A stretch of 64,000 bases of DNA from Actinomadura litoris (GCF_009733595.1 NZ_WOFH01000018.1:78087-142086); one strand, 5' to 3'; shown: positions 1 to 9,615, numbered from the stretch's first letter. A program made the numbers and translations. The notes: generated by a model from the sequence alone, not told the origin.

Positions 1-1
1 G

Positions 2-1426
2 CCCGCGGAGGCGGTTCCGGATCTGGAGGCGCACGTCGCCGTCCACCCGCTGCGTGAGGACGCGTGGCGCCTCCTGGCGCTGGCCCTCTACCGCTCTGGG
101 CGCCAGGGGGACGCGCTGGCCGTGCTGCGACGGGCGCGCGGGCTTCTCGTCGACCGGCTGGGGGTGGAGCCGGGGCCGTCGCTGCGGAAACTGGAAGCCG
201 ACATCCTCCGGCATGCCGACCACCTCACCGAGCCGGACGCGGCGGCCCGCGTCTGGGCGCGCGCGGCGACCGCCTACGACCGGACGGTCGCGTCCGGCTC
301 CCGGGACCGGCTTGAGTCGACCGTCGGCCTGCTGCGGACCCTCGCGCTCGCGGGCGGCGGCGGCCTGGCGGCGGCCCGCGAGCAGCGCATGGCGGCCATC
401 AGCGCGTCCGAGGACCTGGGCGACCCGGAGCTGACCGCACGCGTGATCGGCTCCTACGACGTCCCCGCGATCTGGACGCGCTCGGACGACCCGCGCCAGG
501 CCGGCCAGGTGGTGGCCGCCGCCGAACGCGCGCTGGCCGCCCTCCCGCCCGGCCGCGACGCCACCCGCGCGCGCCTGCTCGCCACCGTCGCCCTCGAATC
601 GCGCGGCACGCGGTCGGCGCGCGGCCCCGAGGCGGCCGGCGAGGCGGAGGCGATCGCCCGCAGGCTGGACGACCCGGCGCTGCTGGCCTTCGCCCTCAAC
701 GCCGTGTTCATGCAGTCCTTCGAGAGGACGGGCCTCGCCCCGCGCCGCGACGGGATCGGCGCCGAGCTGGTCGCGCTGTCCGAGCGGCACGGCCTGACCG
801 CGTTCGAGATCCTCGGGCATCTCATCCGGCTCCAGGCGTGCTCCGGCATGGCGGACCTCCCGGCCGCCGACCGGCACGCGTCCGCCGCCGAGGGCCTGGC
901 CGACCGGCACGAGCGGCCGCTGGTCCGCGTGTTCACCGGGTGGTACCGGGCGCTGCGGACGGCCGCCGCCGGACGGCCCGCCGAGGCCGCCTACCGGGAG
1001 GCCGCCGCGCTCCTGGACGGCTGCGGCATGCCGGGCCTGGAGCGGGGGCTCGTCCCGCTGGCCCTGCTCTCCCTGCGCGTTTTGGACGATCGGCCCGCCC
1101 CGACCGAGCCCTTGGACTGGGGCCCCTACGAGCCCTGGGCGCGTCCGCTGGTGCTGCTGGCGCAGGCCCGCCCCGGGGACGCGGCGGACGCGCTCCGCCG
1201 CGTCCCGGACCCGCCCCGGGACCTCATGCAGGAGGCCCTCTGGTGCCTGGCCGCCCGCGCCGCCGTGGCCCTGGATGACCGCGGGCTGATGCGCCGCGCC
1301 CGCGAGGCCCTCGCCCCCGCCGCCGCGGAGCTGGCCGGTGCCGCGAGCGGCCTCGTCACCCTCGGCCCGGTCTCGGACCACCTGGCCGCGTTGACCGGCG
1401 CCCTCCGACGTTCGCAACGACCGTAA
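2..1426 (+). CDS. AfsR/SARP-type regulator with BTAD domain, 5' truncated
   Basis: The frame is open from the left edge of the window, so the N-terminal DNA-binding part lies outside. The first ~65 visible residues read like the end of a bacterial transcriptional activation (BTAD) domain: HPLRE, then ALYRSGRQGDALAVLRRAR, then LGVEPGPSLRKLE, which is the family signature. About 400 Ala/Arg-rich helical residues follow, with no P-loop that I can see, probably TPR-like repeats acting as a sensor or partner-binding domain. Such proteins are usually activators of secondary metabolism or nutrient-response genes. The target is unknown. An ATG/GTG inside the visible part is not the real start because the domain continues upstream of it. 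Confidence 0.8.
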   Translation, partial: PAEAVPDLEAHVAVHPLREDAWRLLALALYRSGRQGDALAVLRRARGLLVDRLGVEPGPSLRKLEADILRHADHLTEPDAAARVWARAATAYDRTVASGSRDRLESTVGLLRTLALAGGGGLAAAREQRMAAISASEDLGDPELTARVIGSYDVPAIWTRSDDPRQAGQVVAAAERALAALPPGRDATRARLLATVALESRGTRSARGPEAAGEAEAIARRLDDPALLAFALNAVFMQSFERTGLAPRRDGIGAELVALSERHGLTAFEILGHLIRLQACSGMADLPAADRHASAAEGLADRHERPLVRVFTGWYRALRTAAAGRPAEAAYREAAALLDGCGMPGLERGLVPLALLSLRVLDDRPAPTEPLDWGPYEPWARPLVLLAQARPGDAADALRRVPDPPRDLMQEALWCLAARAAVALDDRGLMRRAREALAPAAAELAGAASGLVTLGPVSDHLAALTGALRRSQRP

Positions 1427-1494
1427 TCGGGCGATCACCAGGAGTTCGGCCGACCTCGGGACCGGTCCCGGGCGCTCACGTTCAGTATTGGGCC

Positions 1495-1968
1495 ATGCAC
1501 CGACGCGCGATCATCATCTCGACCCTCCTGCTGGCATCCGCCGGGTGCGGGGGCGGCGGCGACGCCGAAGGGCGCGCCGAAACGCCGACACCGGCGCCGA
1601 GCACCCCCCGGAGCGGCACGCCGTCGGCCGCGCCGAGTTCGACGTCCAGTTCGACGCCCAGTTCCCCGCCGAGTACCGGGCGGCCCTTACACGCCCGTGA
1701 CGGCAGGCGGTTCAGGGTGTGCGCGAAACGCTCGTGCGAGGTCCTGGTGAAGCCCCACGACGAGATCCCCGCGCCGCCCGCGACGGGGCTGGGGACGATA
1801 CAGGTCACGGAGGTCGGCGGCGGCGGGGTCACCTTCGTCTCCGATTCGGAGAACGGGAGCATCACCTTCAGCGGCCAGGCGCCGGGGATGACCTCGCGGA
1901 TGAACGGCCTGAAGATCACTACGGTGGCGATCGAGGGGCACCGGGCGGTCGTGCGCCTGCGACGCTGA
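1495..1968 (+). CDS. Small secreted lipoprotein, unknown function
   Basis: A 157-residue protein that starts at the ATG of MHRRAIII, has a short hydrophobic stretch (residues 5-16) and then a lipobox-like ASAGC, with Cys18 as the likely lipidated residue. A Ser/Thr/Pro/Ala-rich spacer (about residues 25-62) is followed by a compact beta-rich domain of ~90 residues with two cysteines (RVCAKRSCEV). The protein is probably anchored on the outer face of the membrane. I do not recognise the C-terminal domain and assign no function. It is convergent with phoU and shares a bidirectional terminator with it. Confidence 0.75.
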   Translation: MHRRAIIISTLLLASAGCGGGGDAEGRAETPTPAPSTPRSGTPSAAPSSTSSSTPSSPPSTGRPLHARDGRRFRVCAKRSCEVLVKPHDEIPAPPATGLGTIQVTEVGGGGVTFVSDSENGSITFSGQAPGMTSRMNGLKITTVAIEGHRAVVRLRR

Positions 1969-1988
1969 CGGGGGGCGCGCAGAGCAAG

Positions 1989-2025
1989 AACCCGCCGCGG
2001 CTCCCCGAGTAAGCCGCGGCGGGTT
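1989..2025. terminator. Bidirectional hairpin terminator between lipoprotein and phoU
   Basis: A perfect 14-bp stem (AACCCGCCGCGGCT at 1989-2002 pairing with 2012-2025) closes a 9-nt loop. It sits between two convergent genes, so it can serve both. Confidence 0.8.
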
Positions 2026-2054
2026 GTTCATGTGCGGGGTGGGGAAGGGCCGGC

Positions 2055-2714
2055 TCAGGTGTCGGTCATCTCCTCCGGGCGCTGGCCCGTCACGAGGTAG
2101 ACGACGTTCTCCGCCACATGCACCGCGTGGTCGGCGAAGCGCTCGAAGTAGCGGCCGGCCAGGGTGATGTCGACGGCGGGCTCGACACCGTGCTTCCACT
2201 TGGGCGACAGCAGCATGTCGAACAGGCGGCGGTGGAGCCGGTCCATCTGGTCGTCGTCGGCGTCGAGCTCCAGGCCCATCTCGACGTCCTGGGACGCGAT
2301 CACGCTGCCGGTCTTGGCGATCATCCGCTCGGCGATCTGGCCCATCTCCAGGACCGTCGCCTGAAGCTCGGGCGGGACGGCGGACTCGGGGTGGCGGCGG
2401 CGCGCCGTCCGCGCGATGTGGACCGCGAGGTCGCCCATGCGCTCCAGGTCGCCGCTCATCCGCAGCGCGGTGATCAGCGTGCGCAGGTCGCCCGCCACCG
2501 GCTGCTGGCGCGCCATGAGGTCGAAGACGGTCTCCTCGATCTCAGCGTCGATCTTGTTGACGAGCTCGTCCCCGCTGATGACCTCCTCGGACAGCCGGAC
2601 GTCCGCGTCCAGCAGCGCGGTGACCGCGCGCGCCATCGCGGACCGGACGAGCCGGGTCATCTCCACCAGTTTGTCGGAGAGGGAGTCGAGCTCCTCGTGG
2701 TAGGCGTCGCGCAA
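2055..2714 (-). CDS. phoU: Phosphate-specific transport system regulatory protein PhoU
   Basis: A 219-residue all-helical protein with the duplicated PhoU fold. Each half carries the metal-binding ExxxD motif: E91-D95 in DLERMGDLAVH and E191-D195 in YFERFADHAVH. PhoU couples the Pst phosphate transporter to the phosphate two-component system and keeps the kinase quiet when phosphate is plentiful; it acts at the cytoplasmic face of the membrane. The start is a TTG, chosen because MRDAYHEEL is the family's usual N terminus and an AAGGG lies about 8 nt upstream. It is divergent from senX3/regX3, and the shared intergenic region carries PHO-box-like repeats pointing towards phoU. Confidence 0.95.
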   Translation of the reverse strand: MRDAYHEELDSLSDKLVEMTRLVRSAMARAVTALLDADVRLSEEVISGDELVNKIDAEIEETVFDLMARQQPVAGDLRTLITALRMSGDLERMGDLAVHIARTARRRHPESAVPPELQATVLEMGQIAERMIAKTGSVIASQDVEMGLELDADDDQMDRLHRRLFDMLLSPKWKHGVEPAVDITLAGRYFERFADHAVHVAENVVYLVTGQRPEEMTDT

Positions 2715-2734
2715 TTCAGCATCCCTTGTGCGGA

Positions 2735-2780
2735 GTTCGAAGCCAGGTTCGAAGCGAGGTGTTCAAGGCAGGTGTTCGAG
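2735..2780 (+). repeat. Four GTTCGAAGC-like direct repeats in the phoU leader
   Basis: GTTC cores begin at 2735, 2747, 2761 and 2774, each followed by a GAAGC/AAGGC-like stretch and an AGG. Spacing is 12, 14 and 13 bp, unlike the 11-bp phase of PHO boxes. They lie in the untranslated leader of phoU. Their role is unknown. Confidence 0.6.
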
Positions 2781-2881
2781 CGGAGGCCGAACGGAGTTTC
2801 ATTTGGGGCGAATGGGACGAAAGGGGGCGCCTCGCCTGGCAGACGGGCGGACTCGTCCACGCAATACCCTGCCTGACCAGC

Positions 2882-2920
2882 GTGAACCAAACCACATATG
2901 AAGGTGAACTTTCGGCGAAC
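2882..2920 (-). promoter_or_regulatory. PHO boxes (RegX3/PhoP binding repeats) in the phoU-senX3 intergenic region
   Basis: Read on the minus strand, GTTCGCC (2920-2914), GTTCACC (2909-2903) and GTTCACG (2887-2881) recur. The first two are exactly 11 bp apart and the third 22 bp further, so one degenerate unit lies between. This helical phasing and the GTTCACC core match the actinobacterial PhoP/RegX3 site. A TATTGC at 2866-2861 (minus strand) is a plausible -10 for phoU, placing the boxes over the -35 region as expected for activation. The site may also serve senX3. Confidence 0.75.
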
Positions 2921-2982
2921 GAGGCCTGTTGGCCTGGGCCGATGGGGCGGCACATGGGGCAACGCCGCTTACGATCCGTGGT

Positions 2983-4242
<1,260 letters not shown>

Positions 4243-4327
4243 GGAACGGCGCGATGAACACTGTTCAGAGGGGGCCGCGCCGCCCCGCCGAAGGGTCCTC
4301 ATTGGAAAACGCCCGGGAGGCAACACC

Positions 4328-5008
4328 GTGACCCGCGTGCTCGTCGTGGAAGACGAGGAGTCGTTCAGCGACGCACTGTCGTACAACCTGCGCAAGGAGG
4401 GCTTCGAGGTCGCCGTCGCGGCCACCGGCCCCGACGCGCTGGACATCTTCGAGCGCAACGGTGCCGACCTCGTGCTGCTCGACCTGATGCTCCCCGGCCT
4501 GCCCGGCACCGAGGTGTGCCGGGAGCTGCGCGCCAAGTCCAGCGTCCCCGTGATCATGCTGACCGCCAAGGACAGCGAGGTCGACAAGGTCGTCGGCCTG
4601 GAGCTCGGCGCCGACGACTACGTCACCAAGCCGTTCTCGACCCGCGAGCTGGTCGCCCGGATGCGGGCCGTCCTGCGCCGCCAGGGCGAGGTCGAGGAGC
4701 TGACCCCGGCGACGCTGGAGGCTGGACCGGTCCGCATGGACGTGGAGCGGCACGTGGTCAGCGTCGGCGGCGACCCCGTCCAGCTGCCGCTCAAGGAGTT
4801 CGAGCTGCTGGAGGTGCTGCTGCGCAACGCGGGCCGCGTCCTGACCCGCATGCAGCTCATCGACCGGGTCTGGGGCGCCGACTACGTGGGCGACACCAAG
4901 ACCCTCGACGTCCACATCAAGCGGCTGCGCGCCAAGATCGAGTCGACGCCGTCCACGCCGCGCTACATCGTCACCGTCCGCGGCCTGGGCTACAAGTTCG
5001 AGCCCTGA
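4328..5008 (+). CDS. regX3: Phosphate response regulator, RegX3/PhoP type
   Basis: A 226-residue OmpR-family regulator. The receiver domain has the acidic pair E8/D9, phospho-acceptor Asp52 (LVLLDLMLPG), Thr79 and Lys101. The C-terminal winged helix contains the family pattern TLDVHIKRLRAKIE and ends with VRGLGYKFEP. It starts at a GTG with GGGAGG at 4315-4320. It is the partner of the kinase encoded 85 bp upstream and is equivalent to Streptomyces PhoP. It should bind the PHO boxes upstream of phoU and activate phosphate-scavenging genes. A strong terminator ends the operon. Confidence 0.95.
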   Translation: MTRVLVVEDEESFSDALSYNLRKEGFEVAVAATGPDALDIFERNGADLVLLDLMLPGLPGTEVCRELRAKSSVPVIMLTAKDSEVDKVVGLELGADDYVTKPFSTRELVARMRAVLRRQGEVEELTPATLEAGPVRMDVERHVVSVGGDPVQLPLKEFELLEVLLRNAGRVLTRMQLIDRVWGADYVGDTKTLDVHIKRLRAKIESTPSTPRYIVTVRGLGYKFEP

Positions 5009-5019
5009 TCGGAGCGGAG

Positions 5020-5053
5020 AACGGCCCGTACGGTGACTGCCGTACGGGCCGTT
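5020..5053. terminator. Perfect hairpin terminator after regX3
   Basis: A 14-bp perfect stem (AACGGCCCGTACGG at 5020-5033 with 5040-5053) and a 6-nt loop lie between convergent regX3 and the LpqE-like gene, so termination is possible in both directions. Confidence 0.85.
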
Positions 5054-5072
5054 TCGCGTGCTTCGCGGGGGG

Positions 5073-6113
5073 CTAGTGGCCGCCCTCGGGGCCGGCCGGG
5101 GTCCCGCTCTCGCCGCCCGGCGACGGGGACGTGGTGGCGCCCGGCGTGGCGCCCTCGCCGCCCGTGCCCGGGGACTCGCCGCCGGGCTCGGCGGGCGCGC
5201 TGGAGTGGGCGCCCTCGGACGGCTGCGCGGGGGCGGTCGCCCCGGGCACCGGGGTGCCCGCCGACACGGCCGTGTACTGGGCGTACTCGCCCTGCTGCGG
5301 GATCACCGGCACCGCCACGTCCACGACGCCCGCCTGCTCGAACTGGAGGCGCAGCTGGACGCGCTCGCCGCCGATCAGCGGCTTGCTCGGGTTGACCAGC
5401 ACCACCAGCGGCGCCTTGCCGCCGGGGACCTGGACGGTCGGCTCGGCCGCGGGCCCACCGGGCGTCGTGCTCGCGTCGGGCGCCTTGCCGGGCGACGCGG
5501 AGGCGCCGGGGCCGGTGGACGTGCCCGGGCTCGGGGACGCGCCGCCGGGCTCCGTGGTCGCGCCGGGCTCGGTCGTCGCGCCGGGCTCCGTGGTCGCGCC
5601 GGGGGCGGCGGGCTCGGTGGTCGCGCCGTCCGTCGGCGTGGTGCCCGGCTTCGCCTTCTTCTTCTTGCCCGGCTTCTGCGTCCCCTCCGGCGTGGGGGAC
5701 GCGGCGGGCGCCTGGCCGACGAGCTGGACGGCGCTGCCCTGCCCGGACGGGAGGGCGGGCGGCAGCACGACCGATCCGCCGGTGATGCGCTGCTGGCCGA
5801 AGTCGGGCGAGGACACCGACAGGAGCCTGTCCTGGCGCCCCTTCACCTGGTTGATGATCGTGGCGTACAGCGGCAGCGAGCTGCCCTGGCCGAACGTCAT
5901 GTCGGGCTTCGGGCCCAGCAGGAACATGTTGCGGATGTCGATCTGCGCGGCCTGCGGCTTGTCCTTGGGCACCGTGACGTTGACGGCCTCGGTGAGCTGC
6001 GTCGGCGCCGCGGACTGCGGCTCGCTGCCGGCGCCGCAGCCGGAGAGCACCGGTGCGATGGCGACGGCGCCCGCGACGGCGAGCACGGCCACTCGACGGC
6101 TGTTTCGGATCAC
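5073..6113 (-). CDS. LpqE-like lipoprotein with Pro/Thr/Gly-rich linkers
   Basis: A 346-residue lipoprotein. From the GTG at 6113 (AGGAG 8 nt upstream) it has a signal sequence and lipobox LSGC with lipidated Cys26. A beta-rich domain (about residues 38-130, including IDIRNMFLLGP and ATIINQ) is interrupted by a ~130-residue low-complexity spacer rich in TEPGATTEPG repeats. The domain then resumes (LVVLVNPSKPLIGGERVQLRLQF) and ends in another Pro/Gly/Ser-rich tail. This resembles mycobacterial LpqE, which also lies beside carD, and the PCu(A)C-like copper-chaperone fold. I see no clear Met/His copper motif, so metal binding is uncertain. It is probably exposed on the outer membrane face. Confidence 0.7.
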   Translation of the reverse strand: MIRNSRRVAVLAVAGAVAIAPVLSGCGAGSEPQSAAPTQLTEAVNVTVPKDKPQAAQIDIRNMFLLGPKPDMTFGQGSSLPLYATIINQVKGRQDRLLSVSSPDFGQQRITGGSVVLPPALPSGQGSAVQLVGQAPAASPTPEGTQKPGKKKKAKPGTTPTDGATTEPAAPGATTEPGATTEPGATTEPGGASPSPGTSTGPGASASPGKAPDASTTPGGPAAEPTVQVPGGKAPLVVLVNPSKPLIGGERVQLRLQFEQAGVVDVAVPVIPQQGEYAQYTAVSAGTPVPGATAPAQPSEGAHSSAPAEPGGESPGTGGEGATPGATTSPSPGGESGTPAGPEGGH

Positions 6114-6236
6114 GGCGTCGTTCTCCTCGCGAAATGGCGTTGGAATGTGGTGGGAACGGCGTGAGACACGCCAGGGGAAGCGTAGCGGCGCGGGCACGCC
6201 GACCCCGCCTCGGGGTCCGTAGACGGCGGTGAAATG

Positions 6237-7076
6237 TCAGCCGGACTGCAACGCCTTGACCTTCTCGATCAGCTCCTGCCCCGCCTTCGGCGCGGTCACG
6301 ACGTCGTTGACGACGCCGTCCGGCTGGACGAACACGGCGGTCATCCGCGCGTCGGAGGGCGGCGGCGCGGGCGCGGCCTTCCCGGAGGGGCTGCCGGTCG
6401 GGCTGGGAGAGGTGCTCGCGGACGGGGTGGGGGAGGGAGAGGCCGCGGGCAGGTAGGCGCCGGCCAGGACGCCCCGACGGTCCTCAAGGAGGGTCACGGT
6501 GCCGTTGTGGGCCGTCCCCGCGCAGGACCTCAGCTCCTTGATCGAGACGCCGTGCGTGCTGCCCGCGGGACGCGGGTCGGCGACGAGCCAGAAGCTGACG
6601 TTGTACTCGTTCGCCCGTCCGGCCAGCTCCGCCACGAGCGGGTCGCACCGGTAGCCGGGCGGGACGACGCCGATGACGCCGGGCCGCAGGTCCCGGATCG
6701 GCTTCGCGGCGCGCTCGCGGTCGACCCGGTCGATCGTCCCGGCGGGCAGCAGGCCGCCGACGCGCCCGACGCCCGCCGTGGGACGCGGCGCGAGCTGCGC
6801 GGCGGGCGGGCGCGGCGCCGGACGCGGCCCGAACGCGGTCATCAGCGCGCCGCTCAGCAGGGCCACCAGCAGCGCGCCCGCGATGATCGGGATGGCCACC
6901 CCGAACCGCGTCAGCGGCCGGCCGAGGCGCGCCCACCGCTCCCTGCGCCGCCGCCTGCGCTCCTCCCGGCGGTAGGCGACCATGTCGCGTTCCAGCTCAC
7001 GGGCGTCATCGGGCACCACGACGTCCACTCGGGGGAGCCCGTAGTCATCGGGCTCCGGGTCGCCGTCTGGCCTCAC
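6237..7076 (-). CDS. Single-pass membrane protein beside carD, unknown function
   Basis: A 279-residue protein starting at a GTG. It has an acidic N terminus, then a strongly basic stretch (RREERRRRRRERW, about residues 36-48), and one transmembrane helix (about 59-81: FGVAIPIIAGALLVALLSGAL). The outside domain contains two cysteines (GYRCDP and LRSCAG) and a Ser/Pro/Thr-rich insert. The arrangement suggests a cytoplasm-in, extracellular-C-terminal-out protein. The cysteines may form a disulfide. I see no catalytic motif. Genes of this type occur between the phosphate regulators and carD in many actinomycetes; the function is unknown. Confidence 0.7.
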   Translation of the reverse strand: MRPDGDPEPDDYGLPRVDVVVPDDARELERDMVAYRREERRRRRRERWARLGRPLTRFGVAIPIIAGALLVALLSGALMTAFGPRPAPRPPAAQLAPRPTAGVGRVGGLLPAGTIDRVDRERAAKPIRDLRPGVIGVVPPGYRCDPLVAELAGRANEYNVSFWLVADPRPAGSTHGVSIKELRSCAGTAHNGTVTLLEDRRGVLAGAYLPAASPSPTPSASTSPSPTGSPSGKAAPAPPPSDARMTAVFVQPDGVVNDVVTAPKAGQELIEKVKALQSG

Positions 7077-7186
7077 GCGCTATCTCACCGTCCTTCGATG
7101 CCCGCCGCGCCCCTTTCGGACCCCTCCGGGCGCTTCGTACCCGCGCGGCCCGGCATGTTCACCTCCAGTATGGGACGCTTCCGCGC

Positions 7187-7220
7187 GATCGGCAGGGGAT
7201 CGGCAGGGGATCGGCGGGTG
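7187..7220 (+). repeat. Three 11-bp direct repeats in the carD upstream region
   Basis: GATCGGCAGGG-like units start at 7187, 7198 and 7209. They lie in the 421-bp non-coding stretch 7077-7497 before carD. Apart from these repeats, the stretch holds TTGACC at 7413 without a convincing -10, and a TGC-TACCCT (7462-7470) extended -10 candidate close to carD. Confidence 0.5.
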
Positions 7221-7497
7221 GATCAGAGGTGGACCGCCGGGCCGATCGGGGGCGGATCCGCGGGCACACGGCTCCCTGGACTCTTGCCCCGAGGGGGTCT
7301 TGCCGGTAGAGGCGGTTCGCCGGGATCATGGTGGTGTTCTGGTCACCCTGCGTACGCGGAACAGGGGCGAGATGCACCATTAAAGGGCTTTGTCAATACC
7401 CCAATAAGGGGGTTGACCTGCGCATATGCGCTCAAGGCCGGTTCAGCCACGCTCGTTTCCGTGCTACCCTGGTCTTAGCGGAAGGGGTACTTGTCAC

Positions 7498-7980
7498 ATG
7501 ACTTTCCAGGTCGGCGACACCGTCGTCTACCCCCACCATGGGGCTGCTCGGATCGAGGCCATCGAGACTCGCACCATCAAAGGTGAGGAAAAGACCTATC
7601 TGGTCTTGAAGGTCGACAAGGGCGACCTGACAGTGCAGGTCCCGGTCGAGAACGTCGAGGACGTGGGTGTCCGGGACGTCGTCGGCCAGGAGGGTCTGGA
7701 GAAGGTGTTCGAGGTGCTTCGCGCACCATACACCGAGGAGCCCACGAACTGGTCGCGCCGGTACAAGGCGAACCTTGAGAAGCTCGCCTCCGGCGACGTC
7801 AACAAGGTCGCCGAGGTCGTCCGCGACCTGTGGCGCCGCGACAAGGAGCGCGGCCTGTCGGCGGGCGAGAAGCGCATGCTCGCCAAGGCCCGGCAGATCC
7901 TCGTCAGCGAGCTCGCGCTCGCCGAGAAGACCAACGAGGACAAGGCCGAGGCCCTGCTCGACGAGGTCCTGGCCAGCTGA
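7498..7980 (+). CDS. carD: RNA polymerase-binding transcription factor CarD
   Basis: A 160-residue protein with the CarD/Mfd-type RNAP-interaction domain at the N terminus (VGDTVVYPHHGAARIEAIE, residues 4-22), then the helical DNA-binding domain with the conserved NWSRRYKAN, where the Trp contacts the promoter junction. CarD stabilises the open promoter complex, notably at rRNA promoters such as the one at the right end of this window. The ATG at 7498 is used rather than an upstream in-frame GTG/ATG because the family starts MTFQVGDTVVYP, and GAAGGGG lies at 7481-7487. ispF follows with a 1-nt gap. Confidence 0.97.
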   Translation: MTFQVGDTVVYPHHGAARIEAIETRTIKGEEKTYLVLKVDKGDLTVQVPVENVEDVGVRDVVGQEGLEKVFEVLRAPYTEEPTNWSRRYKANLEKLASGDVNKVAEVVRDLWRRDKERGLSAGEKRMLAKARQILVSELALAEKTNEDKAEALLDEVLAS

Positions 7981-7981
7981 G

Positions 7982-8473
7982 TTGAGCGCACGGCTTCCAC
8001 GGGTGGGCGTCGGTACCGACGTCCACCCGTTCTCGTCGGAGCCGCGCCCCCTGTGGGTCGCCGGGCTCGAATGGCCGGGCGAGGGCCACGGCCTCGCCGG
8101 GCACTCCGACGGCGACGTCGCCGCGCACGCGGCCTGCGACGCCCTGCTGTCGGCCTGCGCCCTCGGTGACCTCGGCGCGGTCTTCGGCACCGCCGACCCG
8201 CGCTGGTCCGGCGCGTCCGGCGTCACGCTGCTGCGCGAGGTCGCCCGGCTCGCGGCCGAGGCCGGATTCACCATCGGCAACGTCTCGATCCAGGTCATCG
8301 GCAACCGTCCCAAGATCGGCAAACGGCGCGCCGAGGCCGAGAAGGTCCTCACCGAGGCCCTCGCGGGCGCTCCGGTGACGGTCTCGGCCACCACCACCGA
8401 CGGCCTGGGCCTCACCGGCCGGGGCGAGGGCCTGGCCGCCATGGCCACCGCCCTGGTGGTCCCCACCCTCTGA
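7982..8473 (+). CDS. ispF: 2-C-methyl-D-erythritol 2,4-cyclodiphosphate synthase
   Basis: A 163-residue enzyme of the non-mevalonate isoprenoid pathway that cyclises CDP-methylerythritol phosphate. The RVGVGTDVH N terminus carries the zinc-binding DxH pair; GHSDGDVAAHA supplies the third metal ligand, and TTTDGLGLTGRGEG closes the active site. It starts at the TTG 1 nt after the carD stop, giving the normal family length; the GTG at 8003 would remove RV of the conserved motif's approach. Translation is probably coupled to carD. In related genomes ispD sits between the two genes. It is absent here, so IspD must be encoded elsewhere. Confidence 0.95.
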   Translation: MSARLPRVGVGTDVHPFSSEPRPLWVAGLEWPGEGHGLAGHSDGDVAAHAACDALLSACALGDLGAVFGTADPRWSGASGVTLLREVARLAAEAGFTIGNVSIQVIGNRPKIGKRRAEAEKVLTEALAGAPVTVSATTTDGLGLTGRGEGLAAMATALVVPTL

Positions 8474-8579
8474 CCAGAGCCGCGTTCGCCCAGGCGAGCC
8501 CCTCGGACGGCCGTGTTCGTGGCGTGGCCTGCCGAACGGCCCGTGTCGGCGCCGCCGCCTTTGCGGCCGCGCCGGGGCG

Positions 8580-9098
8580 CTAGGCGGTGCGGGCGCGGTG
8601 GCGGCGGACGGCGTCCCGGTTGGAGCAGCGCTGCGAGCAGTAGCGGCGGCGGCCCGTGCGGGTGGTGTCGGCGAAGATCACGGTGCACCCGGCCACCGCG
8701 CAGCGGCGGAGCCGGTGCATGCCGCGCCCGACCAGGTGCAGGGCCGTGCCGACGGAGATCAGCGCGGACAGCAGGACGCCGAGCGGCTGCCGTTCCTCGC
8801 GGTAGTGCAGGTGCCAGCCGGTACCGCCGTGGTCGGTCAGCCGGGGGTAGGCGGCGGACGCCGCGAGCATCCGGTTGACCAGGTCGGCGCGTTCGCGCTC
8901 GTCGGTGGCGTCGACGGCCTTCTCCCACGCGTCCAGGGCCGTGTGGACGCGGTCGAGGTCGTCGGGGGTCGCGGGGCCGTCCAGCAGCAGTCCGGCGGCG
9001 CGGCAGCGGTCCGCGAGTTCCGCCGGATCCGCCGGGCGCCGGTTGGCCAGATCGGCGGCCAGGTTGACGGCGTCCTCTCCGTAAGGGTTGAGGTGCAT
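8580..9098 (-). CDS. CGNR zinc-finger regulator (ABATE domain)
   Basis: A 172-residue protein with an N-terminal helical ABATE-type domain and the C-terminal zinc ribbon CAVAGC-x15-YCSQRCSNRDAVRRHR, which is the CGNR pattern with Ser in place of Gly. Such proteins are thought to be DNA- or RNA-binding regulators that respond to stress ligands; none of this is shown directly here. It is divergent from the acetyltransferase, with starts only 25 bp apart, so the two probably share control. It is the first gene of the accessory block between ispF and cysS. Confidence 0.85.
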   Translation of the reverse strand: MHLNPYGEDAVNLAADLANRRPADPAELADRCRAAGLLLDGPATPDDLDRVHTALDAWEKAVDATDERERADLVNRMLAASAAYPRLTDHGGTGWHLHYREERQPLGVLLSALISVGTALHLVGRGMHRLRRCAVAGCTVIFADTTRTGRRRYCSQRCSNRDAVRRHRARTA

Positions 9099-9123
9099 AA
9101 GCCCATTACATCATGCTATGTCC

Positions 9124-9615
9124 ATGACAAACCCTGTGAGCAGGACGTATGAGGTGCGGCGGGCGACCGAGGACGACGTCGCGGAGCTGATGCGGTTGCG
9201 GGCGATGCTGTTCGTGAACCTCGGCGGCGAGTACTTCAACCCCTCCGACGGAGACGACGAGTGGCTCGTGGCACTGGAGCGCGTGCTGAAGGAGAAGCTG
9301 GAGGACGACGACGCCCACATCCTCGTCGTGGACGGTGAGGACGGCCTCGCCGCGTGCGGCATCGGCACCATCGAGCAGTGGTTCCCCGGCCCGCACTCGC
9401 GGAACGGCCGGGTGGGGCACGTGGTCGGTGTCGTCACGGTCCCGGAGTACCGGCGGCGCGGGTACAGCCGGGCGATCATGGGGAGGCTGCTCGACTGGTT
9501 CAGGGAGCGCGACGTCGCCCGCGTGGACCTGTTCGCCTCGCACGACGGTTCGCCGCTCTACCGCGATCTCGGCTTCACCGACCACCCCGACCCGGCGCTG
9601 TACTGGCGTCCGTGA
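9124..9615 (+). CDS. GNAT-family N-acetyltransferase
   Basis: A 163-residue protein. YEVRRATEDDVAELMRLR is the classic first strand and helix of the GNAT fold, VVGVVTVPEYRRRGYSRAIM is motif A with the acetyl-CoA pyrophosphate loop (Q/RxxGxG/A type), and LFASHDGSPLYRDLGF is motif B. It transfers an acetyl group from acetyl-CoA to an unknown amine. ATGs at 9118 and 9124 are both possible, with no clear ribosome site. The next gene, an MFS exporter, overlaps it by 4 nt (GTGA), so the pair may act together, for example in modifying and exporting a toxic compound. That link is inference. Confidence 0.88.
   Translation: MTNPVSRTYEVRRATEDDVAELMRLRAMLFVNLGGEYFNPSDGDDEWLVALERVLKEKLEDDDAHILVVDGEDGLAACGIGTIEQWFPGPHSRNGRVGHVVGVVTVPEYRRRGYSRAIMGRLLDWFRERDVARVDLFASHDGSPLYRDLGFTDHPDPALYWRP

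Noticed and set aside
7432..8928. 498-codon minus-strand open frame across carD and ispF
   Set aside because: It covers two strongly conserved genes on the other strand and has no domain of its own.
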